Shown here piece by piece: positions 27,138-36,606 of a stretch of DNA of 64,000 nt. Both the position numbers and the translations under genes were made by a program. Source of the DNA: Modicisalibacter ilicicola DSM 19980 (GTDB lineage: Bacteria > Pseudomonadota > Gammaproteobacteria > Pseudomonadales > Halomonadaceae); assembly GCF_900128925.1 (NCBI RefSeq), contig NZ_FQUJ01000011.1:44455-108454 (forward strand), written 5' to 3'. Every line of letters begins with the position of its first letter. Within the stretch, counting starts at the first letter, position 1. Below the pieces are notes generated by a model. The model searched no databases and was not told where the DNA came from. It saw nothing but the letters and a program-made list of their open reading frames with translations.

Positions 27138-29813
27138 ATGTCTACGACAAACATGTCACCGGCGACCTCGGAACCCCGGCCTACCTACCTCAGCGACTAC
27201 CGCCCGCCTGCCTACCGGGCGACCCATACCGAACTCAAGTTCGACCTGGCGCCGTCGAGCACCCGGGTCACCGCATTGCTGCACCTCGAAAGGCACCCCG
27301 ACAGTTCCGGGGAGCGCCCCCTGGTGCTGCATGGCGAGAAGCTCTCCTTGCAACGCATCGCCATCGATGGTCAGGAACTCCAGGAAGGCGAGTATCGGCT
27401 CGATGAGGAAACGCTGACCATCGAGCACGCGCCGGATCGCCTGCGCCTGGAAACCGAAGTGGATATCGACCCCGCCTCGAACACCGCGCTGCAAGGCCTC
27501 TATGTCTCCAATGGCATGTTCTGCACCCAGTGCGAGGCCGAGGGATTCCGGCGCATCACCTTCTACCCCGATCGCCCGGATGTCATGGCGACCTTTTCGA
27601 CAACACTCATCGGTGACCAGCAGCAACTGCCGGTGCTGCTTTCCAATGGCAACCCGGTGGAGCGTGGCGAGCTGCCCAACGGCAAGCATTTCGTCACCTG
27701 GGAGGATCCGTTCCCCAAGCCCAGCTACCTGTTCGCCCTGGTGGCAGGGCAACTCGAGAAGGTCGAGGACCGTTTCACCACCATGAGCGGGCGTGAGGTA
27801 TTGTTGGAGATCTGGGTCGAGCCTGCGAACATCGACAAGACCGAACATGCCATGCGCTCGCTCAAGGCGGCGATGAAATGGGACGAAGAGACCTATGGTC
27901 GGGAGTACGATCTCGATCGTTTCATGATCGTCGCCGTCGACGACTTCAACATGGGAGCGATGGAGAACAAGGGGCTCAACATCTTCAACAGCGCGGCGGT
28001 GCTCACCCATCCGCATACCGCCACGGACGCCGCTTTCCAGCGCGTCGAGGGGGTGGTGGCCCACGAATACTTCCACAACTGGTCGGGCAACCGGGTGACC
28101 TGCCGTGACTGGTTCCAGCTCTCCCTCAAGGAGGGCTTCACCGTATTCCGGGACCAGAGCTTCTCCGCGGACATGAATTCGGCGCCGGTCAAGCGCATCG
28201 AGGACGTCTCCTTCCTGCGCACCGCTCAGTTCGCCGAGGATGCCGGCCCGACCGCGCACCCGGTGCGTCCGGATCATTACATCGAGATCACCAACTTCTA
28301 CACCCTGACCATCTACGAGAAGGGCGCGGAGATCGTGCGCATGCTGCGCCACCTGCTGGGTTGGGAAACCTTCCGCAAGGGGTCGGATCTCTACTTCGAA
28401 CGTTTCGACGGTCAGGCGGTGACCATCGAGGATTTCGTCGGCTGCATGGCGGAAGTCTCGGGACACGATCTTGACCAGTTCATGCGCTGGTATTCCCAGG
28501 CCGGCACACCGGAAATCGACGCCATCGGCGAGTACGACTACGCCAAGGGCGAATACCGCCTGACCCTGCGTCAGCGCACCCCGGCCACCCCGGACCAGCC
28601 CGACAAGCAGTCGCTGCATATCCCTGTGCGCGTGGGCCTGGTGGGCACCAAGTCCGGCGAGGATCTGACGCTGACCCTGGAGAACCCGGAGGATCAGGAG
28701 AATCTGGACAAGGGTGGCGTGCTGCACCTGCGCGAGGAGGAGCAGACCTTCGTCTTCACGGGGCTCAACGAGGCGCCGATTCCCTCGCTGCTGCGCGGGT
28801 TTTCCGCCCCGGCCAGGCTGCGCTTTCCCTACGGGCGCGATGACCTGGCCTTTCTCCTGAAGCACGACAGCGATGGCTTCAATCGCTGGGATGCCGGCCA
28901 GCGCCTGGCCATGCTGGCGCTCGAGGACCTGATCGCCGCGCATCGCAACGGCGTGGAGAAGGTCATGGACCCGCGGGTCACTGAGGCCTTCCGCGGCCTG
29001 CTGACGACGCCGACGGACGACAAGGCGGTGCTTGCCGAAATGCTGACGCTGCCTTCCGAGGCCTACATCGCCGAGCAGCAGCCGGTGGTCGACGTGGACG
29101 CCATCCACGCCGCGCGCACCTTCGTCAAGCAGTCCCTGGCCGGTGCCCTGCGCGACGAGTTCCTGGCCCTCTATCAGGCCAATCGGTCCGACGCGGAATA
29201 CGCGCCGGACGCCGAGCAGATCGCAGCTCGCAGCCTCAAGAACGTCGCCCTGTCGTACCTGATGAGCATCGAGGACGACGAGGGTATCGCCTTGGCCGGA
29301 CAGCAGTTCGAGGCCGACCACAACATGACCGATGTGCGCGCGGCCTTGACGCTGCTGGTGCACAGTTCCCGGGGCGACATTGCCGACCCGGCCCTGCGTG
29401 CCTTCGGCGAGAAGTGGGCCCACGATCCTCTGGTCATGGATCAGTGGTTCAGCCTGCAGGTGACCCGCCCGCAATCCGATGCCCTGGACCGCGTCAAGTA
29501 CCTGATGGCGCACCCGGCCTTCTCGCTCAAGAACCCCAATCGGGTACGCGCGCTGATCGGCGCCTTCGTCGGCCAGAACCGGGTCAACTTCCATCGGCTG
29601 GACGGTGCGGGCTACGAATTGCTGGCCGATGTGGTCATCGAACTCAACAAGCTCAATCCGGAGATCGCCGCACGCATCATCACGCCGCTGACTCGCTGGC
29701 AGCGCTTCGACGAGGAGCGTCAGGCCTTGATGAAGGCGCAGCTCGAGCGCATTCGTGCCGAGGATCTGTCGCCCAACGTCTACGAAGTGGTGGAGAAGGC
29801 ACTGGCGGCCTGA
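27138..29813 (+). CDS. pepN: Aminopeptidase N
   Basis: An 891-residue zinc metallopeptidase of family M1 that removes N-terminal residues from peptides in the cytoplasm. The exopeptidase motif G-A-M-E-N-K-G and the zinc site H-E-Y-F-H-N-W with a downstream Glu (L-K-E-G-F-T) are both present near residues 280-320. The length matches the E. coli enzyme (870). The ATG at 27138 has AGGAG 10 bases upstream and is preferred over one at 27105. It is followed by a strong bidirectional terminator, so it is a single-gene unit. Confidence 0.97.
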   Translation: MSTTNMSPATSEPRPTYLSDYRPPAYRATHTELKFDLAPSSTRVTALLHLERHPDSSGERPLVLHGEKLSLQRIAIDGQELQEGEYRLDEETLTIEHAPDRLRLETEVDIDPASNTALQGLYVSNGMFCTQCEAEGFRRITFYPDRPDVMATFSTTLIGDQQQLPVLLSNGNPVERGELPNGKHFVTWEDPFPKPSYLFALVAGQLEKVEDRFTTMSGREVLLEIWVEPANIDKTEHAMRSLKAAMKWDEETYGREYDLDRFMIVAVDDFNMGAMENKGLNIFNSAAVLTHPHTATDAAFQRVEGVVAHEYFHNWSGNRVTCRDWFQLSLKEGFTVFRDQSFSADMNSAPVKRIEDVSFLRTAQFAEDAGPTAHPVRPDHYIEITNFYTLTIYEKGAEIVRMLRHLLGWETFRKGSDLYFERFDGQAVTIEDFVGCMAEVSGHDLDQFMRWYSQAGTPEIDAIGEYDYAKGEYRLTLRQRTPATPDQPDKQSLHIPVRVGLVGTKSGEDLTLTLENPEDQENLDKGGVLHLREEEQTFVFTGLNEAPIPSLLRGFSAPARLRFPYGRDDLAFLLKHDSDGFNRWDAGQRLAMLALEDLIAAHRNGVEKVMDPRVTEAFRGLLTTPTDDKAVLAEMLTLPSEAYIAEQQPVVDVDAIHAARTFVKQSLAGALRDEFLALYQANRSDAEYAPDAEQIAARSLKNVALSYLMSIEDDEGIALAGQQFEADHNMTDVRAALTLLVHSSRGDIADPALRAFGEKWAHDPLVMDQWFSLQVTRPQSDALDRVKYLMAHPAFSLKNPNRVRALIGAFVGQNRVNFHRLDGAGYELLADVVIELNKLNPEIAARIITPLTRWQRFDEERQALMKAQLERIRAEDLSPNVYEVVEKALAA

Positions 29814-29843
29814 CGGGTCCACCGACGTGACAGGCTAGCAAGG

Positions 29844-29873
29844 AAACGGGCCGCTCGAATGAGCGGCCCGTTT
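29844..29873. terminator. Bidirectional terminator between pepN and the ialB-like gene
   Basis: AAACGGGCCGCTC and GAGCGGCCCGTTT form a perfect 13-bp stem with a four-base loop (GAAT). The A/T ends supply a short T-run in each direction, so it can serve both convergent genes. Confidence 0.88.
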
Positions 29874-29902
29874 CGTTCGCAGGGGTGATCGCCAGGAGAG
29901 GT

Positions 29903-30430
29903 TCAGCGTGCGATGCGATTGTCCGCGGCGGTAAAGCCCTGCAGCGACACGGGGAGATCGAGGCGCTCGCCCCGCGGCCCCATGATGCTCAAGGTGGCCC
30001 TGCTGCCACTGCGCATCTGCTGGCGCAGGGAGTCGGTGACCGGTATGTCGGCGCGGCAGCCCTGCTGCTGGCAGACCTGGTAAGGGAAGTTGATCGGCTC
30101 GCCGTTGTCGACGGCCAGCTGCAGCCCCGGGGCCAGGCGTGTACCGAGCGGCAGGATGAAGGCCATCGCCGCGGTGTCCATCTCCGAGGGGTAGGCCATG
30201 ATCACTCGCATGATCGGGCTATCGCCGTTGGGATTGTCGACCAGTTGGGTCATCGTGCAGTCCCCCGGGGCACCGCCCCCCTGGGGGCAACGGACTTCCC
30301 AATCCTGGAAGGTTTCGACCTCGACATTGGCATCGGCTGGGGGCTGTTGCTGGGCGAAGACCTGGGGAGCGAACAGGCCGCCAAGCAGCAGCGTGAAAAG
30401 CCCAAGCGATAGTTTGAAACGAGAAAACAT
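29903..30430 (-). CDS. Invasion-associated locus B (IalB) family protein
   Basis: A 175-residue exported protein. A signal peptide covers residues 1 to about 26 (core L-G-L-F-T-L-L-L-G-G-L-F, cleavage after V-F-A). The mature part has the IalB features: F-Q-D-W-E-V-R-C near the start, a second cysteine at D-C-T-M-T, and a later pair Q-V-C-Q-Q-Q-G-C, consistent with disulfides. Despite the name, the family is common in free-living bacteria and its role is unclear. It lies 79 bases after the small membrane gene on the same strand. Confidence 0.88.
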   Translation of the reverse strand: MFSRFKLSLGLFTLLLGGLFAPQVFAQQQPPADANVEVETFQDWEVRCPQGGGAPGDCTMTQLVDNPNGDSPIMRVIMAYPSEMDTAAMAFILPLGTRLAPGLQLAVDNGEPINFPYQVCQQQGCRADIPVTDSLRQQMRSGSRATLSIMGPRGERLDLPVSLQGFTAADNRIAR

Positions 30431-30509
30431 AAATGAGTCGTCCCTGGTTGTTGTCCACCCTGCCTACTCTACGCGACCAGACCTGTTTCGTCATGGTCGA
30501 GGCGTGGCG

Positions 30510-30803
30510 TCAGGCCATCAGCCAGCTCAACAGGAAGAGCCCCGCCAGCGTCCAGATCACCCCGCCGATGATGGCACGCTGCAGGAAGCTGCGGATGCCC
30601 TTGACGAGCAGCAACAGGCCAATGATCAAGACGATCATGTTGAACAGCGAGGTATTGACGCCCAGGGAGCCGGACAGGCCCTCGATGAATTCGTAGACGG
30701 CGACGCCGATACCGGCGAAGAAACTCGACAACAGATCGACGAGGGCACGAAGCGCCTCACCGATGCTTTCGCCGAGCCAGTTGAAGAAGCCTTCCGTTTG
30801 CAT
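30510..30803 (-). CDS. Small hydrophobic membrane protein
   Basis: A 97-residue protein of unknown family. It has an amphipathic N-terminal helix (residues 5-40) with a G-x-x-x-A pattern, then two strongly hydrophobic helices (about 52-68 and 78-96). It begins 3 bases after the nfo stop, so it is translated with nfo. I do not recognise it; the tight spacing is the main reason to call it a real gene. A role in DNA repair is not implied by the position alone. Confidence 0.7.
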   Translation of the reverse strand: MQTEGFFNWLGESIGEALRALVDLLSSFFAGIGVAVYEFIEGLSGSLGVNTSLFNMIVLIIGLLLLVKGIRSFLQRAIIGGVIWTLAGLFLLSWLMA

Positions 30804-30806
30804 GGG

Positions 30807-31682
30807 TCATTCCTGATGAGCCGACGCCGCGGCGTCGCCGGGATGTTGTTGCGCGCGCAGCCAGCTGATTTCCTCCGGCCAGAGGGCAGGCTCGATGGTT
30901 TCCAGGATCAGCGGGATGCCGTCGAGTCGCGGATCGCGCATGAGCGCGGTGAAGGCCTCGAGCCCGATGTTGCCTTGCCCCAGGCTGTGATGACGATCGA
31001 CGCGACTGGCGAAGGCGCTCTTGGCGTCGTTCAGATGCATGCCGCGCAGATAAGCCATGCCGACCACGTCATCGAACTCGTCGAGCATGGCGCGACACGC
31101 CTCGGGGCTGCGTAACTCGTAACCCGCGGCGAAGGCATGGCAGGTGTCGATGCACACCCCGACCCGAGTCTTGTCGTCGACCTGCTCGATGATCTCGGCC
31201 AGGTGCTCGAAGCGATGGCCCAGGTTGGTGCCCTGGCCGGCGGTGTTCTCGATCACCGCCGTGACGCCCCGGGTCCGGGACAGCACCTCGTTGATCGACT
31301 CGGCGATGCGCTTCAAGCATTCGCTCTCGGAGATCTTGCGCAGATGGCTCCCCGGGTGGAAGTTGAGCAGCGTCAAGCCGAGTCGTTCGCAGCGCTGGAA
31401 TTCATCGAGGAAGGCCGCCCGGGACTTCTTCAGGCCCTCGGGGTCGGGGTGGCCGAGGTTGATCAGGTAACTGTCGTGGGGCAGGATCTGCTGCGGGCCG
31501 AAGCCGTGGTGCGCGCAGGCTTCCTGAAAGGCGTTGATGGCCTCCTCGGTCAACGGCTTGCCCGTCCACTGGCGCTGGTTCTTGGTGAACAGGGCGAAGG
31601 CAGTGGCGCCGATCTCGTGTGCGCGGATCACGGCCTGATCGACGCCGCCGGCGGCACTGACATGGGCTCCGATATATTTCAT
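30807..31682 (-). CDS. nfo: Endonuclease IV (deoxyribonuclease IV)
   Basis: A 291-residue AP endonuclease of the base-excision repair pathway that cuts DNA 5' of abasic sites. The family signature is clear: [12 protein letters not shown] at the start, N-F-H-P-G-S-H (zinc ligand), [19 protein letters not shown] and G-M-H-L-N-D-A-K-S. The start at 31682 opens directly with the conserved strand; the open frame upstream is a shadow. It follows the Lrp-type regulator gene by 46 bases on the same strand and may share its transcript. Confidence 0.97.
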   Translation of the reverse strand: MKYIGAHVSAAGGVDQAVIRAHEIGATAFALFTKNQRQWTGKPLTEEAINAFQEACAHHGFGPQQILPHDSYLINLGHPDPEGLKKSRAAFLDEFQRCERLGLTLLNFHPGSHLRKISESECLKRIAESINEVLSRTRGVTAVIENTAGQGTNLGHRFEHLAEIIEQVDDKTRVGVCIDTCHAFAAGYELRSPEACRAMLDEFDDVVGMAYLRGMHLNDAKSAFASRVDRHHSLGQGNIGLEAFTALMRDPRLDGIPLILETIEPALWPEEISWLRAQQHPGDAAASAHQE

Positions 31683-31728
31683 GGGGACTCGTGACTGATG
31701 GGTACCGGTGTATGGTAAAGCATTTGAC

Positions 31729-32214
31729 TCAAGCCGTCGGGGTCGGGGGGTTGTCGATGACCCGACGCAGCACGAAGCTCGAGTGCACGCCGCTGACCCC
31801 CTCGATACGGGTGATGCGATTGAGCAGCAGGTTCTGGTAATCGTCCATGTCGCGGACCACAACCTTGAGCTGATAGTCGGCTTCCTGACCGGTGATCAGC
31901 AGGCATTCCAGGACCTGAGGCAGGCTGCTGATCTCCTTCTCGAAGTTGGCGAAGCGCTCCGGCGTGTGGCGATCCATGGAGATGTGCAGCAGGGCCATCA
32001 GGCTGTAGCCCAGGCGCTTGCTGTCCACCAGCGCCCGGTAGCCGGTGATCAGGCCGTTCTCTTCCAGCGCCCGGACCCGGCGCAGACAGGGCGAGGGGGA
32101 GAGGCCGATGCGCTCGGCGAGCTCCTGGTTGCTGATGCGGCCATCACGCTGCAGGACATCGAGAATGTGTCGGTCGTAGCGATCCAGCGCAGCAGAAGTG
32201 TCTTTTGTCGGCAA
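31729..32214 (-). CDS. Lrp/AsnC family transcriptional regulator
   Basis: A 161-residue regulator with the Lrp layout: an N-terminal winged helix-turn-helix ([16 protein letters not shown], then [16 protein letters not shown]) and a C-terminal RAM domain that binds amino acids. The length and sequence are close to Lrp and to BkdR-type relatives, so it may be the cell's leucine-responsive protein. It is divergent from leuA with 262 bases between, containing sites that resemble the Lrp consensus; control of leuA and of itself is therefore likely (inference). Confidence 0.9.
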   Translation of the reverse strand: MPTKDTSAALDRYDRHILDVLQRDGRISNQELAERIGLSPSPCLRRVRALEENGLITGYRALVDSKRLGYSLMALLHISMDRHTPERFANFEKEISSLPQVLECLLITGQEADYQLKVVVRDMDDYQNLLLNRITRIEGVSGVHSSFVLRRVIDNPPTPTA

Positions 32215-32247
32215 AAGAGGAAATCCTGTATCGGAAAAATGCTCTAT

Positions 32248-32284
32248 CAGGATACTTTATGCCAATAATTAGCAAATTTTCATC
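32248..32284. promoter_or_regulatory. Two candidate Lrp-binding boxes upstream of the regulator gene
   Basis: The E. coli Lrp consensus is YAGHAWATTWTDCTR. TAGCAAATTTTCATC (32270-32284) matches 12 of 15 positions, including the first eleven in a row. CAGGATACTTTATGC (32248-32262) matches 10 of 15. They are 22 bases apart, two helical turns, in the AT-rich region just upstream of the Lrp-type gene. Confidence 0.45.
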
Positions 32285-32476
32285 TCATTTCGCAATCCTC
32301 TACTCGCCCGAGTGACGTAGGCTAGATACCATCGTTATCGCGATGACCCCGTTGCTTCAGGGCGGCTCCACGAGAGGCGTCACCGAAGCTCGACTCACGA
32401 GGTCGAATTCACAGGTTCATTCATTCGCCGGCCCAGGCTGAAACCCGGCATCGACAACCGGCAAGGACACGACCCC

Positions 32477-34180
32477 ATGACTTCTGCACCCACTTCCTTC
32501 GATCATCGCAAGTACGCACCGGCCGAGCCGGTTCCGCTCACCGATCGCCAGTGGCCTTCGCGTACCCTGACGCAGGCACCCTACTGGGCCAGCGTGGACC
32601 TGCGCGACGGCAACCAGGCGCTGCTCGAACCGATGAGCGTGGAGCAGAAGAAGCGACTGTGGGCCTTGCTGGTCAAGATCGGGCTCAAGGAAATCGAGGT
32701 CGGGTTTCCCGCCGCCAGCCAACACGACTACGACTTCGTGCGCTGGTTGATCGAGGAAGACCAGATCCCCGAAGGCGTCAACATCCAGGTGCTGGTGCAG
32801 GCTCGTGAGCACCTGATCGAAAAGACCTTCGCCGCCCTGGAAGGGGCCGAGCGCGCCATCGTCCATGTCTACAACTCGACCTCCAAGGTGCAGCGCGAGC
32901 GAGTCTTCGAACAGGAGCGCGAGGGCATCATCGCCATTGCCGAGCAGGGCGCTCGCTGGGTTCAGGAGCATGCCGCACGCTATCCCGGCACCCAGTGGAC
33001 CTTTCAATATTCCCCGGAAAGCTTCACCAGCACCGAGCTGGATTTCGCCGTGGAGATCTGTCAGGCGGTCATGACGGTGTGGCAACCCACCCCCGAGAAA
33101 CCGTGCATCCTCAACCTGCCGGCGACCGTCGAGGTGGGGCCGGTCAACCACTTCGCCGACCAGATCGAGTACTTCATCACCCACCTCGAGAACCGCGAGA
33201 GCGCAATCATCTCGTTGCACACCCACAACGATCGCGGTGGCGCCGTGGCGGCGGCGGAACTGGGCCTGCTGGCCGGGGCCGACCGTGTCGAGGGCACGCT
33301 CCTGGGCAACGGCGAGCGCACCGGCAACATGGATATCGTCACCCTGGCAATGAACCTCTACAGCCAGGGCATCGACCCGGGGCTCGATCTCTCCAATCCC
33401 GACGAGATTCTCAACGTGTGCACCGAGTGCACGGGGCTGTCGGTACACCCGCGCCATCCCTGGGTCGGCGAACTGGTCTATACCGCCTTTTCGGGAAGCC
33501 ACCAGGACGCCATTCGCAAGTGCCTGCAGAAACAGCGCGACGACGAGGCCTGGCAGGTGGCCTACCTGCCCATCGACCCCAAGGACCTGGGCCGCGACTA
33601 CCAGGCGGTGATCCGAGTCAACAGCCAGTCGGGCAAGGGGGGCATGGCCTTCCTGCTCGAGCGCGACTTCGGCATCAGCCTGCCACGCTGGATGACCCTG
33701 GAACTGGCCCCCGTCGTGCAGGCGGCCAGCGAGAAGGTCACCGGGGAGCTTTCCAGCCAGGCGATCCACGATCTGCTGCTGGGGACCTTCATGCGCGATG
33801 CACCCTTGACCTTGAAGGGCTATCGCCTCGATCGCGAAGGGGCCGAACGACTGACGGCAACCCTCAAGCAAGGGGACGAAACCCTCGCGCTCGAGGGGCA
33901 GGGCAACGGGGCGATCTCCGCCTTCATGGATGCCTGGCAGCGTCACACGGGCGACAGCGTCAACGTGGTCGATTACGGCGAGCATGCGCTGGGAGAGGGT
34001 AGCGACGCCGTGGCGATCGCCTTCGTGCAGTTGAACGTCAATGGCGTGAGGGTCAGCGGCATGGCCGAGGATGGCGACACCGTCAGTGCGTCCCTCAAGG
34101 CGGTGCTCTCGGCGATCAACCGCAGCAACGCGGCTCAGGGCGCACTGGATGCCGGCCAGATCCAGGCGGCCCATGCCTGA
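32477..34180 (+). CDS. leuA: 2-isopropylmalate synthase
   Basis: A 567-residue enzyme that condenses acetyl-CoA with 2-oxoisovalerate, the first committed step of leucine biosynthesis. It has the longer LeuA form: a start with H-R-K-Y-A-P, the catalytic-site motif [18 protein letters not shown] and the metal ligands H-T-H-N-D-R-G-G. The last ~130 residues are the LeuA dimer (leucine-feedback) domain. AAGGA lies 9 bases before the ATG. It is divergent from an Lrp-type gene and followed by a strong terminator, so it is a single-gene unit. The other leu genes are not in the window. Confidence 0.96.
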   Translation: MTSAPTSFDHRKYAPAEPVPLTDRQWPSRTLTQAPYWASVDLRDGNQALLEPMSVEQKKRLWALLVKIGLKEIEVGFPAASQHDYDFVRWLIEEDQIPEGVNIQVLVQAREHLIEKTFAALEGAERAIVHVYNSTSKVQRERVFEQEREGIIAIAEQGARWVQEHAARYPGTQWTFQYSPESFTSTELDFAVEICQAVMTVWQPTPEKPCILNLPATVEVGPVNHFADQIEYFITHLENRESAIISLHTHNDRGGAVAAAELGLLAGADRVEGTLLGNGERTGNMDIVTLAMNLYSQGIDPGLDLSNPDEILNVCTECTGLSVHPRHPWVGELVYTAFSGSHQDAIRKCLQKQRDDEAWQVAYLPIDPKDLGRDYQAVIRVNSQSGKGGMAFLLERDFGISLPRWMTLELAPVVQAASEKVTGELSSQAIHDLLLGTFMRDAPLTLKGYRLDREGAERLTATLKQGDETLALEGQGNGAISAFMDAWQRHTGDSVNVVDYGEHALGEGSDAVAIAFVQLNVNGVRVSGMAEDGDTVSASLKAVLSAINRSNAAQGALDAGQIQAAHA

Positions 34181-34218
34181 CGTCGGCTGATTCACGGCGA
34201 AGTGCCTGTACGGAAAAC

Positions 34219-34246
34219 GATCGGCCGCCTCTCCGGGCGGCCGATC
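34219..34246 (+). terminator. Hairpin after leuA
   Basis: GATCGGCCGCC and GGCGGCCGATC form a perfect 11-bp stem with a six-base loop, 38 bases after the leuA stop and 35 before the convergent GFA gene end. The T-run is weak, but the stem is long and GC-rich. Confidence 0.75.
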
Positions 34247-34281
34247 TCATGAGAGACTCACGAGAGAAAAGCTTGCTTCGA

Positions 34282-34749
34282 TCACAATCCCAGGCGTTGG
34301 TGCCACTCCCTCAGGGATTCATCCGGGTAACCTTCGAAGCAGCGATCCTGCTGGGCAGGATGGAATATCACCCAGTCGGGCTTGGAGTTCAGTAAGAGGT
34401 GGGTGCGTTCCGGCGGTACCGGCAACGGCGTATCGATGGCGCCGGCGTGCGGGTGCATCAGTTCCGGCCACTCCGGAGACCAGAGCCACAGGGCGGTACC
34501 GCACTCGCAACAGAAGCGCCGTTCTGCGCTGCTGCGGCTGCCATCCTCCAGGATGGCGCGATAGATCCGGATGAACTCCTCGCCGTGAACCTCGAGCGTG
34601 TCGGCACGTGCGCCGAGGTTGATGGCGAAGCCGCCGGTGCCGGCGGTCTTGCGACAGATGCTGCAGTAGCAGAGATTGAAGGGGTAGGGGGCGTCGGCCT
34701 CCACGCTGAAGCGAACGGCACCACAGTGACAGCTACCGTCGAGATGCAT
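34282..34749 (-). CDS. GFA (glutathione-dependent formaldehyde-activating) family protein
   Basis: A 155-residue zinc-binding protein of the GFA/CENP-V fold. The cysteines are at G-S-C-H-C-G (residues 6-10), C-Y-C-S-I-C near 38-43 and F-C-C-E-C-G near 92-97, which form the two zinc sites. Most members are not proven formaldehyde enzymes; substrates are thiol adducts in the studied cases. GGAGG lies 8 bases before the ATG. It is upstream of an FNT-type channel on the same strand, but the order (channel first) argues for separate units or read-through. Confidence 0.9.
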   Translation of the reverse strand: MHLDGSCHCGAVRFSVEADAPYPFNLCYCSICRKTAGTGGFAINLGARADTLEVHGEEFIRIYRAILEDGSRSSAERRFCCECGTALWLWSPEWPELMHPHAGAIDTPLPVPPERTHLLLNSKPDWVIFHPAQQDRCFEGYPDESLREWHQRLGL

Positions 34750-34799
34750 GGTGTTTTCCTCCTCGCGTCATGGCGCCAGGCCCGGATTCGCTCGGTGCG

Positions 34800-35618
34800 T
34801 CACTTGTCGCTGCGAATCTGGGCGTGGCTGATCAGGGCAAAGATGAAGGTGCCGCCCACGACGTTGCCGAGCAGGGTGGGCAGCGCGAAGCTCATGAGAT
34901 AATCGCCCAAACTGGCCTTGCCGTCGAAGACCAGGTACAGCACTTCCGTGGAGCCCACGACGATATGGGTGAATCCACCCAGGCCGATCAGGTAGGTGAT
35001 GATCAGGATGACCCAGATCTTGGCATGGCCGGCGGCGGGGATCAGCCACACCATCGTCGCGATCATCCAGCCGGCGATCACGCCCTTGGCGAACATCTGT
35101 CCGGGGTCGTTGCTCATCACTTTCTCGCCCAGGGCGATGAAGACCCCATGGGTCTGGGCATCGAAGAGCGGCATGGACAGTATGACGTAGGCAGAGATCG
35201 CCACGCCGATCAGGTTGCCGATGAGCACGACGCTCCATAAGCGTAGCAAGTAGAGAAGCTTGAAGAGCCTCGGTTCGCTCATCAGCGGGAGCACCGCGGT
35301 GACGGTGTTTTCGGTGAACAGTTGCTGGCGGGCAAAGATGATCACCATGAAGCCGATGGTGTAACCGAACGAGGAGATCAGCAGACCGGTGTCGTTGTCA
35401 GGCAGGTGGGCCTTGAGCAGACCGATGGCCAGCATCGAAAAGCTCATCGACATGCCTGCGGCAATGGCCGACCACAACAGTGCCGGAGCGGTACGCCTCA
35501 GTTCCTGCTCGCCCTGGGCACGAATCGTTTCGTGGACGGCGGCAGCCTGGGTATTCTGGCGCTTGCCATTCGCTTTGCCACCTTGCGGGCGCGGGATGCT
35601 TTCGTCGGTTGCTGACAA
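34800..35618 (-). CDS. Formate/nitrite transporter (FNT) family protein, YfdC-like, TTG start
   Basis: A 272-residue membrane channel of the FNT family, nearest to YfdC. It has six hydrophobic segments and the family-type motif G-N-L-I-G-V-A near the middle. The N-terminal H-E-T-I-R-A-Q-G-E-Q-E-L-R-R and L-L-W-S-A-I-A-A-G match YfdC-type proteins. The first ATG of the frame (35741) would add an unrelated 41 residues; the TTG at 35618 has AAGGAAG 7 bases upstream and gives the expected length, so I take TTG as the start. It likely moves a small monocarboxylate or similar anion; the substrate is not known. Confidence 0.85.
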   Translation of the reverse strand: MSATDESIPRPQGGKANGKRQNTQAAAVHETIRAQGEQELRRTAPALLWSAIAAGMSMSFSMLAIGLLKAHLPDNDTGLLISSFGYTIGFMVIIFARQQLFTENTVTAVLPLMSEPRLFKLLYLLRLWSVVLIGNLIGVAISAYVILSMPLFDAQTHGVFIALGEKVMSNDPGQMFAKGVIAGWMIATMVWLIPAAGHAKIWVILIITYLIGLGGFTHIVVGSTEVLYLVFDGKASLGDYLMSFALPTLLGNVVGGTFIFALISHAQIRSDK

Positions 35619-35800
35619 GTTGCGTCTTCCTTGGTAGTGGATCCTTGGTAGAGAAGCCAGGGGCGACGACTGTGAGTGATAGCCCCGATGGGTGCAAGCC
35701 CTGGCGGCGCGAAAGCCGTGTTGAATGGGACAAACGAACAAGCCGATTCCAGCACTATACTTTAGAAAAAATTGGTTAATCGGTTTCAGGGAGGAAGGCC

Positions 35801-36496
35801 ATGGCCGACGATACGCTGACGATCGTGTTCAACCTGGGGGCCGCCTGGCTGGCGGGCAGCTTGATCGGCCTCGAACGCAGCTACCACGGGCGCCCAGCGG
35901 GGTTTCGCACTCATGCGCTGGTGTGCGTGGCCTCGGCGATGCTGATGCTGATTTCCACGCATCAGGGGCAGTGGCTGGGCGACAGCCTGTCCCAGTCGAC
36001 GATCCGCACCGACCCCACGCGCATGGCCCAGGGCATCATGACCGGCATCGGTTTCCTGGGCGCCGGGGTCATCTTCAAGGAAGGCCTCACGGTCCATGGG
36101 CTTACCACGGCGGCCTCGATCTGGATCACCTCGGCCCTGGGCATCCTCTTCGGCATCGGCTTCCTCTACCCTGCCGTACTGGTGACCATCGGGACACTGG
36201 TGACGCTTTCGACCTTCCGCTGGGTGGAAAACCACCTGCCCAGCGAATTCTTCGCCGACAACATGCTCTGCTATCCCATCGAGTCGGTCGACAGCGAAAG
36301 CGAGGTGCGTGCGATGATTGCCCGTCATCGGTGCGCCATCAAGTCGATGAGCTACAGCCTCGACGAGCGCGGTACCGTCTATCGTTACCATATGGTATTA
36401 CAAACCCACGACAAGCAGAATCTGGTACAACTGGCGGCTCACCTGCGTGATTCCGACACCATCCAGGAGTATCGCCTGGCCCCGGCGACCACCTGA
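35801..36496 (+). CDS. MgtC/SapB family membrane protein
   Basis: A 231-residue inner-membrane protein. The N-terminal half holds four or five helices with the family signature (G-S-L-I-G-L-E-R-S-Y-H-G-R-P-A-G-F-R-T-H, then M-T-G-I-G-F-L-G-A-G-V-I-F). The C-terminal ~80 residues form a soluble ACT-like domain, as in longer MgtC proteins. Members respond to low magnesium and act on the F-type ATPase or related targets; in non-pathogens the role is less clear. GGGAGGA stands 6 bases before the ATG. Confidence 0.92.
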   Translation: MADDTLTIVFNLGAAWLAGSLIGLERSYHGRPAGFRTHALVCVASAMLMLISTHQGQWLGDSLSQSTIRTDPTRMAQGIMTGIGFLGAGVIFKEGLTVHGLTTAASIWITSALGILFGIGFLYPAVLVTIGTLVTLSTFRWVENHLPSEFFADNMLCYPIESVDSESEVRAMIARHRCAIKSMSYSLDERGTVYRYHMVLQTHDKQNLVQLAAHLRDSDTIQEYRLAPATT

Positions 36497-36606
36497 GCCG
36501 GCATGCTTGGGTCAAGACCGCGGGTATGGGGATGGTGCTGCGAATCGCTTGCACCGGTCGATCGTCAGGGACAGAAACACACAGAATACAAACAAGGGAC
36601 GCATGA

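Noticed and set aside
27156-29822. Very long open frame (888 codons) on the minus strand across pepN
   Set aside because: It is an antisense shadow of pepN, kept open by high third-position GC; the translation has no family pattern and pepN is complete on the other strand.
32417-34195. 592-codon minus-strand frame across leuA
   Set aside because: Antisense shadow of leuA, which has all expected motifs.
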